The translations under genes and the position numbers were made by a program. Of a stretch of 64,000 bases of DNA, positions 8,295-15,055 are shown one piece after another. Origin of the DNA: Acidobacteriota bacterium (GTDB lineage: Bacteria; Acidobacteriota; Terriglobia; Bryobacterales; Bryobacteraceae); contig JAFDVS010000113.1 in assembly GCA_018268935.1 (NCBI GenBank), positions 8,467-72,466 on the forward strand, in the 5' to 3' direction. Within the stretch, counting starts at the first letter, position 1; each line of letters opens with the position of its first letter. The notes beneath the pieces are model-generated. The model had not been told where the DNA came from and did not search any database. It worked only from the letters and a program-made list of their open reading frames with translations.

Positions 8295-9785
8295 ATGCGA
8301 ATCGTTCCCCGAACGCTATCAATGCTGGTGCTCGCTGCCGTGCTCCTCGCCCCGCCTGCCACGTCAGCGCAATCCTTCTCTCCCAGTATTCCCAAGTTCT
8401 GGAACGATCCCCAGGTGGAAAGCTTCGAGGTTCCGCTCGCCAATCCACGCTATTCGCCCCGCCATATGAATTCGGCGGAATACTACGCGCTCAAGGTGCG
8501 CCCAATCTACAAAACCTATCCCGTGTACGCACCAGGACGGGAGCCGGCCGGCTATCGCGAACACCTCAAAACGCTGGAACCGGAAGTTATCTTCGACCCC
8601 GCCAGATTGCGCAGCGAAGCCGACTGGATTGCGGCGGGCCAGCTTGTCTTCGATTCCGAGCCGCTTCTGTTTCCCGCGCCCGAGAAGGATGTTTTCTTTC
8701 CCACGCCTCTCCCTCCTAATGCCGACGGCACCCTGCCTTTCTTTGTGCCCGGCGCTCGCTACATCATCCGGAAGAAGGGTGTGCTGGAGATTGGGATCAA
8801 CGCCTGCGCCGGCTGCCATACGCGGGTGATGCCCGATGGCTCCTATTTGCGTGGGGCGCAAGGCGTGTTTGATTTCCCGGCAACGGAGGAACGCTTGGAA
8901 AGGGCCCGCAAGCGCACCCCCGAGTCGCTTCGCGCCTACCAGGAACGATCCTGGATTCTCTACGGCGCCCCCTGGGTGGAACCCAAAGAAAGCTACTTCG
9001 CCCGCCTGACCAAGGAGGTCGCATTGCAACACCTGGCCGTGAGCCGGCAAGGTGTCCTCCCGCGCCAAGGCACCAGCGAGTTCGCGCCGCCCCATATCCC
9101 TTCCCTCATCGGCCTCCGCGACCGCAAGTTCCTCGATGCCACCGGATTCGCCCGGCATCGCGACATCGGCGATCTGGCCCGTTATGCGATTACCAACCAA
9201 GGTCTCGATACGCTCGCCCATTTCGGCGACTTCCAGCCGAGCGCCAAAGCCACCGCTTTCAGTTCGGAAATAGGCACTCGTTATAGCGACGAACAACTCT
9301 ACGCTCTCGCCCTTTACATTTACTCGCTGCAGCCTCCGCCGAACCCGAATCAACCCAGTACACTTTCCCGGCGCGGAGAGAAGATTTTCCTCCAGCAGGG
9401 GTGCGCAGGCTGCCACCCGGCGCCGCTCTACACCAACAACAAGCTGACGCCGGCCAAAGGCTTCACCGTACCAGAGGAGATGAAGCGCTCCTCGGATGTG
9501 TTAAACGTTTCGGTCGGCACCGATCCCACGCTCGCCTTGACCACGCGCCGCGGCACCGGCTTTTACAAGGTGCCGTCGCTCCGGGGCCTGTGGTATCGCA
9601 ACGCCCTTGGGCATGGCGGCTGGGTCGACACTCTAGAAGAGTGGCTCGATCCCGCGCGCTTGAAACCGGAGTTCGTACCGAAGAACCGCAGCGCGCCCCG
9701 TGGAGCGGTCCCCGGGCACGAGTTCGGTCTGAAACTATCGGCGGACGACCGCGCCGCCCTCATCGCGTTCCTGAAGACACTCTAA
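8295..9785 (+). CDS. Secreted di-haem cytochrome c, peroxidase-like
   Basis: 496-aa periplasmic protein with signal peptide (residues 1-25, ending ATSAQ) and two CxxCH haem sites: CAGCH at 171-175 and CAGCH at 370-374. The second haem domain resembles di-haem cytochrome c peroxidase/MauG relatives (GTGFYKVPSLRGLWYRNALGHGG). A TAAAAT hexamer at 8283-8288 lies 6 nt before the ATG and no Shine-Dalgarno sequence is seen, suggesting a leaderless mRNA. Its codon third positions mix C and G, unlike the C-dominated genes on both sides, and it stands alone among gene fragments, so lateral acquisition is plausible. Role inferred: periplasmic electron transfer or peroxide reduction. Confidence 0.82.
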   Translation: MRIVPRTLSMLVLAAVLLAPPATSAQSFSPSIPKFWNDPQVESFEVPLANPRYSPRHMNSAEYYALKVRPIYKTYPVYAPGREPAGYREHLKTLEPEVIFDPARLRSEADWIAAGQLVFDSEPLLFPAPEKDVFFPTPLPPNADGTLPFFVPGARYIIRKKGVLEIGINACAGCHTRVMPDGSYLRGAQGVFDFPATEERLERARKRTPESLRAYQERSWILYGAPWVEPKESYFARLTKEVALQHLAVSRQGVLPRQGTSEFAPPHIPSLIGLRDRKFLDATGFARHRDIGDLARYAITNQGLDTLAHFGDFQPSAKATAFSSEIGTRYSDEQLYALALYIYSLQPPPNPNQPSTLSRRGEKIFLQQGCAGCHPAPLYTNNKLTPAKGFTVPEEMKRSSDVLNVSVGTDPTLALTTRRGTGFYKVPSLRGLWYRNALGHGGWVDTLEEWLDPARLKPEFVPKNRSAPRGAVPGHEFGLKLSADDRAALIAFLKTL

Positions 9786-9829
9786 TCGCCCTGGGTTCCG
9801 CATATGCCACGGCGAGCGAGTCGCAGTAG

Positions 9830-9846
9830 CTGAGCCGCGCGCGTGA
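9830..9846 (+). repeat. Extragenic repeat (GAGCCGCGCGCGT family), partial copy
   Basis: CTGAGCCGCGCGCGTGA, repeated 88 bp downstream at 9918. Related copies in opposite orientation occur at 42238 and 48986. Confidence 0.6.
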
Positions 9847-9895
9847 CGGTCTGTGCAAAAACCTGCCGCATGGGGCTAGCCACTCCAGATTGTGG

Positions 9896-9913
9896 GGCAG
9901 ACTTCAGTCTGCC
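9896..9913. repeat. Perfect short hairpin in intergenic DNA
   Basis: GGCAGACT-TC-AGTCTGCC: an 8-bp perfect stem with a 2-nt centre, located between the two copies of the GAGCCGCGCGCGT repeat. It may be an extragenic palindrome rather than a terminator, as no T-run follows. Confidence 0.6.
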
Positions 9914-9917
9914 GTTT

Positions 9918-9942
9918 CTGAGCCGCGCGCGTGAGCAAGCGG
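9918..9942 (+). repeat. Extragenic repeat (GAGCCGCGCGCGT family), longer copy
   Basis: Contains GAGCCGCGCGCGT followed by GAGCAAGCGG. The reverse complement of this unit recurs downstream of the sulfatase at 42238-42265 and at the end of the M50 gene at 48986-49015. Confidence 0.65.
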
Positions 9943-9968
9943 TTGTTCGAGCCTTTAGACACGGGCTC

Positions 9969-10217
9969 CTAGTTTGCCTTCCGATTGTTGCGACTGGCGA
10001 TTCGTTGCGCCAAGTCCACTGCGCGGCTGCGTTCTCGAGGTGCGGGCTGGCCCACCTGCGCCGCAAGTTCGGTTGTGTAACGACGACTGGCCGACTGTAA
10101 CTTCCGGCGGCGCCCCCCGTTGCGCACTGCGTCCTGAAGTAGCTCGGATGCCGGGAGTCGCTTCCCCTTCACGATTTCGTAGAGGTCTGCGGGCAGGTAG
10201 ACTTGCATGCGGGGCAC
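9969..10217 (-). CDS. Orphan ribbon-helix-helix antitoxin-like protein
   Basis: 82 aa, beginning MPRMQVYLPADLYEIVKGKR and LPASELLQDAVR, a short beta strand plus helices typical of Arc/MetJ-type antitoxins, with a basic tail. The GTG start at 10217 is preceded by TACAAT (complement of 10224-10229) with 6 nt between, suggesting leaderless translation; ATG 10208 is an alternative start. No toxin gene follows on the minus strand, so the protein is solitary or its partner was lost. Confidence 0.65.
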   Translation of the reverse strand: MPRMQVYLPADLYEIVKGKRLPASELLQDAVRNGGRRRKLQSASRRYTTELAAQVGQPAPRERSRAVDLAQRIASRNNRKAN

Positions 10218-10253
10218 ACGCCTATTGTACGCACGTGCTTCCCGAACTCATTC

Positions 10254-10360
10254 AATACCCCCGCACCACCCCGCCCGTCACCCTACGCGACGGGCTCATG
10301 TAATTGTTCATCAACGCCCCCGTCCCATTCGTATCTACATTCCCCGCCCGATCCAACGAG
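10254..10360 (-). pseudogene. Mosaic of gamma-glutamyltransferase gene fragments
   Basis: Three short pieces match the intact gamma-glutamyltransferase gene downstream, in the same orientation but with the DNA between them missing: 10254-10277 matches 11344-11367 (the 3' end), 10278-10331 matches about 11726-11780, and about 10343-10360 matches about 11909-11927. The joined pieces carry no usable frame. This is a decayed, internally deleted copy. Confidence 0.7.
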
Positions 10361-10426
10361 CGCCAACATAGTTCCCAACCGATTCCGCAGACGTGCGCAC
10401 CCTAGCAGGTAAGGCTAGACTAAGAT

Positions 10427-10648
10427 ATGCGTCGAAAAGCCAGCGTGGTAGTCGAGAAGGACGAGCACGGCTTCTACGCTTGGTGCCCCGAACTCAAGGG
10501 TTGCCAATCCCAAGGCCAGACTCTCGAAGAAACGCTCGCCAACATCAAGGAAGCAATCGAGCTCTACCTCGAGACTCTGCCCGAATCGGAGCGCGATGTC
10601 CTCCTCAGTCGCGAAATCCTCACCACCACCGTCGAGGTACATGCCTAA
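10427..10648 (+). CDS. hicB: HicB-family antitoxin
   Basis: 73 aa with the partial RNase-H fold of short HicB proteins: VVVEKDEHGFYAWCPELKGC, SQGQTLEETLANIKEAIELYLE. Usually it neutralises the HicA mRNA interferase and represses the operon. TAGACT at 10416-10421 precedes the ATG by 5 nt with no Shine-Dalgarno sequence, fitting a leaderless message. The stop overlaps the start of the hicA-like gene (ATG at 10641), the usual coupling, though here antitoxin comes first. Confidence 0.85.
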   Translation: MRRKASVVVEKDEHGFYAWCPELKGCQSQGQTLEETLANIKEAIELYLETLPESERDVLLSREILTTTVEVHA

Positions 10649-10916
10649 GATTCCGCGATGGGACGCTCGCGACGCCGAGCGTGCCCTCCTCCGCGCGGGC
10701 TTCACTCTGCTAAGAACCAAAGGGAGCCATAGGATCTACGGATACGGCAGCCTTCGAGTGACCGTCCCCTTCCGAGGCCAGAAAGCAACAAGAGTTCAGC
10801 CTTCGAAACTGATAGCTCTCGCCTTGACGTCTTCGATGATCTGCGCCAAATCGGTACCCGCTATGTCTGCGAAACAGAGATGCTCCACAATCCTCTCGTT
10901 GAGCCCCCTCTTGTAA
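10641..10916 (+). CDS. HicA-like toxin with replaced C-terminus
   Basis: The first about 48 residues are HicA: MPKIPRWDARDAERALLRAG, then TLLRTKGSHRIYG, with the conserved GSH histidine and RVTVPFRGQK. HicA proteins normally continue into a short HPKIVKQVL-type helix. Here, from about 10785, the frame runs into the antisense of another gene fragment, adding about 40 unrelated residues. The catalytic histidine is kept but the last helix is gone, so activity is doubtful. Overlaps hicB by 8 nt. Confidence 0.65.
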   Translation: MPKIPRWDARDAERALLRAGFTLLRTKGSHRIYGYGSLRVTVPFRGQKATRVQPSKLIALALTSSMICAKSVPAMSAKQRCSTILSLSPLL

Positions 10917-11068
10917 AACGACGCCAACCCTTGTCCTTGCGGATCACTGAAGTGATCTTCGATCTTCACGCGCTCGGGTATGGGGAAATAGCGCGACAAG
11001 TCGCGCTGCAGAACCGCCTCGCACGCAGACCTCGAAAAATAGTTTTCAATGCCGTACCGTTTCAGCAC
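10796..11068 (-). pseudogene. 3' fragment of a large protein, possibly an AAA/TOPRIM (OLD-like) nuclease
   Basis: Codes for the C-terminal end of a protein (LKRYGIENYFSRSACEAVLQ ... FPIPERVKIEDHF ... LNERIVEHLCFADIAGTDL) ending at TGA 10796-10798. An in-frame stop directly precedes the first codon, so the N-terminus is missing. The wording resembles C-termini of AAA-ATPase/TOPRIM nucleases, but that is recollection, not a search. It cuts into hicA on the other strand. Confidence 0.45.
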
Positions 11069-11175
11069 TTACAACCTGAGCCGGTGCCCCCTGAATCTCA
11101 GGATTACTTCCTTCGCTTAATCCGTACACGGTTCGCCTAGTTTACCAAGGTCTCGACCATTATCCCCGTCCATGA

Positions 11176-11310
11176 TCACGACTGCTTCTCGGCAGCCGAA
11201 GTTCCTTTCGGCCACTCATATCGTTCCCACCACTGCGCGGCCAACACTCTCTTCTGAATCCAGTACTCCCGAAGATCCGATTTGTGTTTGTCGAGGAGAA
11301 CTTTGTTCCG
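11176..11310 (-). pseudogene. Unidentified C-terminal gene scrap
   Basis: On the minus strand a clean frame ends at TGA 11176-11178 and encodes LLDKHKSDLREYWIQKRVLA followed by AQWWERYEWPKG, wording like a real protein tail. A stop codon lies just upstream, so only the end survives. Together with the fragment at 10796-11068 it fills the stretch between hicA and the gamma-glutamyltransferase. No family recognised. Confidence 0.3.
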
Positions 11311-11341
11311 TCATGCGTCGAAAGCTTATGTGCTCGCACCC

Positions 11342-12973
11342 CTAATACCCCCGCACAACCCCGCCCCGCCGTCCATCCGCCCACCCCTGTTTCCATCCCC
11401 CTTCCTCCACCAGCACCGCATTCACATCCCCCTGCGATCGAAAGCTCCCGCTCAACACATGCCCCATCCCCCGCAACCTCTCCGCCACATCCAACACCAA
11501 AGCCCCCGGCTCCGCATCAACAGCCCCCCGTCCCCCAAAATGAATCCGCGGATACTCCACCGCATCCCGCAATCCCATCTGAAAATCCACTAAATTCGTC
11601 ACAATTTGCATCACCGTGCTCGGAATCGTCTGCGACCCCGGCGACCCGAACGCCGCCCACGGCTTCCCATCCTTCCTGAGCAGCACCGTCGGCGTCATGC
11701 TCGAATAAATCCGCTCCAGCGGCTTCACCCTCCGCGACGGGCTCATGTAGTTGTTCATCAACACCCCCGTCCCCTTCGCAATCACCTGGCTCCCATAAAA
11801 CCCATTCAGCGTGTAGGTATTCGACACCACATTCCCAAACGGATCCGCCACCGTGAAATGCGTCGTATCCGCCGACTCCCCGCCACCCGCGCCATCCGAA
11901 ACCCCCGCCCCCGCCCGATCCAACGACACCCCGCGAGCCGCCTCATCCAAATACGCCGCCGCCGTCAGTTGCTCCGCCGTATGCGTCCCTCGCGTCAACA
12001 GCCGCTCCGCCGCATTCCCCGCGCGCATCGCTTCAATCTGCAAGTGCCGGGCCCGCGAAGATCCCTCCATCCCCAGCTTCAAATCAAATCGCGCCAGCAC
12101 TCCCAGCGACACAGCCAACACCGTCCCACCACCCGAATGCGGAGGCGTTACCAGCACCGGATACCCGCGATAATCCACCCGCAGCGGCTGCTTCTCAATA
12201 GCCTGATACTGCGCCAAATCCGCCGCCGTCACAATCCCCCCATGCGCAGCGAAATCCGCCACCATCCGCCGAGCCGTCTCCCCCGTATAAAACTCCTTCC
12301 ACCCATGCTTCTGCATCCGAGCAATCGTCTCCGCCAGTTCCTTCTGCACCACCAGTTCACCCTGCTGCAGCGGCTGATCGCTCCCCTTCAAAAACACCCG
12401 CGCCGTCTCTGCAAACTGCTTCATCACCGGCACCTGCAGTTTCAAAATAATCTCCATCCTCTGCGACGCGGGAAACCCATCCTTCGCCAACCGCCGAGCC
12501 GGTTCCAGACACTCCGCCCATTTCAACTTCCCGAACTTCGCGTGCACCATCCCCATCCCAGCCGGTGTCCCTGGAATCCCGATCGTCTTATATCCGACGC
12601 TTGTCAACCGCTCACCCTTGAAAATCCCCGGCGAAAACGCACCCGGAGTTTGAAACGCATAATCAATGACCGTGTTCTTCCCGTCCGCCATCTGCGCCAT
12701 CAAAAACCCGCCGCCCGCAATATTGCCCGCCTCAGGATGCACCACCGCCAGCACAAACGCGATCGCCACCGCCGCATCCACCGCGTTCCCGCCTTTGCGC
12801 ATCACCTCCAGCGCCGCCTCAGTCGCCAGCGGATGCACGCTCGCCGCCATCGCCGACTTCGCCCGTTCCGCCAACGCAATCACCGGCCGCGGATCCTTCA
12901 ACCGCAGCCCGCTCTGCGACACCTCCTGCGCCGGCGCAAGCGCCACAAAAAGCCCGACAATCCACATCACCAT
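11342..12973 (-). CDS. Gamma-glutamyltransferase
   Basis: Exported Ntn-hydrolase, 543 aa, that cleaves gamma-glutamyl bonds (for example glutathione) after self-processing. A short signal (MVMWIVGLFVALAPAQ) is followed by family motifs: HPLATEAALEVMRKGGNAVDA, GNIAGGGFLM and GIPGTPAGM. The processing site is ADTTHFTVAD, with Thr370 as the expected nucleophile and new N-terminus of the small subunit; GSPGSQTIPS and YPRIHF lie behind it. Length is normal. It overlaps the upstream heparinase-like gene by 7 bp, so the two are translated from one mRNA. A fragmentary second copy lies at 10254-10360. Confidence 0.93.
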   Translation of the reverse strand: MVMWIVGLFVALAPAQEVSQSGLRLKDPRPVIALAERAKSAMAASVHPLATEAALEVMRKGGNAVDAAVAIAFVLAVVHPEAGNIAGGGFLMAQMADGKNTVIDYAFQTPGAFSPGIFKGERLTSVGYKTIGIPGTPAGMGMVHAKFGKLKWAECLEPARRLAKDGFPASQRMEIILKLQVPVMKQFAETARVFLKGSDQPLQQGELVVQKELAETIARMQKHGWKEFYTGETARRMVADFAAHGGIVTAADLAQYQAIEKQPLRVDYRGYPVLVTPPHSGGGTVLAVSLGVLARFDLKLGMEGSSRARHLQIEAMRAGNAAERLLTRGTHTAEQLTAAAYLDEAARGVSLDRAGAGVSDGAGGGESADTTHFTVADPFGNVVSNTYTLNGFYGSQVIAKGTGVLMNNYMSPSRRVKPLERIYSSMTPTVLLRKDGKPWAAFGSPGSQTIPSTVMQIVTNLVDFQMGLRDAVEYPRIHFGGRGAVDAEPGALVLDVAERLRGMGHVLSGSFRSQGDVNAVLVEEGGWKQGWADGRRGGVVRGY

Positions 12974-14922
12974 GCGTCAGAGTATAGCGTCCAACCCCGT
13001 TCCACAGTGAATTTCACCGAACCCTCCGCCCGCGCAGCTTTCAACGCCAAACGCACCCGAAACATCTTCCCACCCCAAATATCCTTCAACCGCCCATCAG
13101 TCGCTTCATGCTCATCCACCGCAGCCGACAACAGCGCCGCGTCATATCGCAGCACCGCGCCCGCCGCCAGCGAAACACGCCCCGCATCGCCCACACCCGG
13201 CCGCACAGGAGTAATGAAATTCCACTCCATCGCTCCCGCGCCGCGCAGTGCAAACCCATCCTCCACTACAACAGCCGCCGCCTTCCGATCGAGCCGCATT
13301 GCCCGCCGCAGCCGCTCCACCTTCGCCTCCGCCGGATACGTCCCCGCCAGATCCATCGACACTTCACTCACCGCCCCGCCCTTGAACTGCACATCGCGAG
13401 CGCGGAACATCCGCCCCGGAGCCTGCATCACCCCATTCACCGTCGGGCAATTGTGCCACCCCGATTGCATCGTCCAAATTTCATAACGCTGCGCGGAGAA
13501 TGTCTTCGCCGTGTACGTCTCCACGCCCACATCCACCAGCACCGGCTGCCCATCCAGAAACACAATGAAATTCCCGACATCATTGTGATTGTGGCTCTCG
13601 GCGTTGTGCCCACCCTTCGCCGCCAGATAAAACCCGCGATCGCTCCCCGCCGCCTGCCGCGCAAACAGCACATTCAAATCCGGCAGCCAGTTCTCCACCG
13701 GCAGTGGAGCCCGCGCCTCGGTCTCCTTCATCCCCGCATTCAAGAACAGCTTCATCAACCCGCGCGCCGGGCTATCATGCCCGTCGAATCCCCGCTGCCC
13801 TTGCGCTGCCCACGCGCCGTACTCCATCATCTCCCGATCCCCAATCGCCTTCCCATACCGCCACACCAGCGCTCCATCCGGAGTCGCATGCGCCGACGCA
13901 TCCGCGAAATTTACCATCCATTTCCCCGCAATATGCGCCTTTACGATATACCGCCCAATCTCCCGCACCAGCGGCTCCTTCCACCACTTCATCCGTCCAC
14001 CCGAAGCCGAATCGAGCAACTCCAGACAATCAAACAACGAAGCCCCGGCCCTTCCCCAATAGCCCGGCCCCTCATCGCAGCCGCCATCATCCGGCATGTC
14101 CGACAAATACTCATCCACGCTCCGCAGGCTCTTCGCCACATGCGCCGCCCGCCGCGCCGGATCGTCTTCCAGCAGCAGCGCGCAAGTCAGCCAGTTCGAA
14201 TTAATCCACGGTGTCCAGTTATTCAGCGAATGATCCGAGCTCTTCAATCCCATCCATCCAAAATCATTCCGTTCCAAACACGGCGCCAGAATCCGCGCAT
14301 GCACTTCATGCTTCATCCGCTTCGGCACCAGCGGCGACACGCGCCCCAACTCCGCACCCAGCAAATAATACAACCAACTGATCTGCGCCCCGCTCTCCGC
14401 CGCAAACAAATCCACCACCGGCTCCGTCACGTCCGGCAACCCATTCCCCGCCTTCTGCACGCGGATATGCGCCGGCAGCACCCACGAGCTTTCCTCGCAC
14501 TCCAGCCACACGCCTTCCGTCACACTATCGAGAAAACGGCCCTTGCCCTCAATACACTCCGCCACCGCCAGCAGGTTCAACTTGCCACGCCGCGCAAACC
14601 GGATCCGCTCATACCGCGACCGGTTCCCATTCCGCGCAAAATCCAGATACACCGACGCAGGCAGCGATTCCCACGGCTCCTTCTGCAACGCCGATGCCTC
14701 GTCCACAATCCGCCCGCGCACATCGCCAGGCAATCCTTCCCAAGCAGCCCGATCCGCAAAGCGCGGCAGCGGTTTCCATTCCTTCGCGGGAAGCAGCGCA
14801 CCTGCCACCTTCTCCGCGTTCCAATCCTTACTCAGGATGTTGCGTTGTTTATAAAGGACCGCCGGCAGAATCGCAGGCGCGGCAAGAACGGGCAGCAACG
14901 CCCGCCGTGTGAAGGCAACCAT
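12967..14922 (-). CDS. Heparinase II/III-like polysaccharide lyase
   Basis: 651 aa. I place the start at ATG 14922, not at the longer frame's 15039, because AGGAGG (complement of 14931-14936) is well spaced and the N-terminus MVAFTRRALLPVLAAPAIL is a signal with a twin-arginine flavour. The first two thirds form an alpha/alpha-toroid (SSDHSLNNWTPWINSNW, DDGGCDEGPGYWGRAGASLF). The C-terminal beta-sandwich holds the family block HNAESHNHNDVGNFIVFLDG. Such proteins cleave acidic polysaccharides by beta-elimination; the substrate is not predictable. It is followed by the gamma-glutamyltransferase in the same transcript and diverges from the collagen-like gene. Confidence 0.82.
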   Translation of the reverse strand: MVAFTRRALLPVLAAPAILPAVLYKQRNILSKDWNAEKVAGALLPAKEWKPLPRFADRAAWEGLPGDVRGRIVDEASALQKEPWESLPASVYLDFARNGNRSRYERIRFARRGKLNLLAVAECIEGKGRFLDSVTEGVWLECEESSWVLPAHIRVQKAGNGLPDVTEPVVDLFAAESGAQISWLYYLLGAELGRVSPLVPKRMKHEVHARILAPCLERNDFGWMGLKSSDHSLNNWTPWINSNWLTCALLLEDDPARRAAHVAKSLRSVDEYLSDMPDDGGCDEGPGYWGRAGASLFDCLELLDSASGGRMKWWKEPLVREIGRYIVKAHIAGKWMVNFADASAHATPDGALVWRYGKAIGDREMMEYGAWAAQGQRGFDGHDSPARGLMKLFLNAGMKETEARAPLPVENWLPDLNVLFARQAAGSDRGFYLAAKGGHNAESHNHNDVGNFIVFLDGQPVLVDVGVETYTAKTFSAQRYEIWTMQSGWHNCPTVNGVMQAPGRMFRARDVQFKGGAVSEVSMDLAGTYPAEAKVERLRRAMRLDRKAAAVVVEDGFALRGAGAMEWNFITPVRPGVGDAGRVSLAAGAVLRYDAALLSAAVDEHEATDGRLKDIWGGKMFRVRLALKAARAEGSVKFTVERGWTLYSDAW

Positions 14923-14982
14923 AAAAAGGCCTCCTGGCAAAAATTTCACCAGCGTCCTCGGGAAACAGCCTCCGTTGCAGCC

Positions 14983-14988
14983 ATTATA
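14983..14988 (-). promoter_or_regulatory. -10 hexamer TATAAT for the heparinase-like gene
   Basis: The complement of 14983-14988 reads TATAAT, a perfect -10 sequence about 60 nt upstream of the start at 14922. No good -35 was found at normal spacing; the palindrome at 14997-15015 lies where the -35 would be, so an activator is possible. Confidence 0.45.
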
Positions 14989-14996
14989 CTTGCGAT

Positions 14997-15015
14997 TCTC
15001 ACCTCGCGAGTGAGA
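14997..15015. promoter_or_regulatory. Inverted repeat TCTCAC-N7-GTGAGA between divergent genes
   Basis: TCTCAC, seven bases (CTCGCGA), GTGAGA: a 6-bp perfect inverted repeat overlapping the -35 region of the minus-strand promoter and lying 41 bp upstream of the collagen-like gene. Candidate operator for both. Confidence 0.4.
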
Positions 15016-15055
15016 GGAATTCCCCGCAAAAGGCACCAATCACACAGGATCATTT

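Noticed and set aside
9786..11341. Insertion sequence as the cause of the scrap zone
   Set aside because: No transposase frame, no terminal inverted repeats and no target duplication could be identified.
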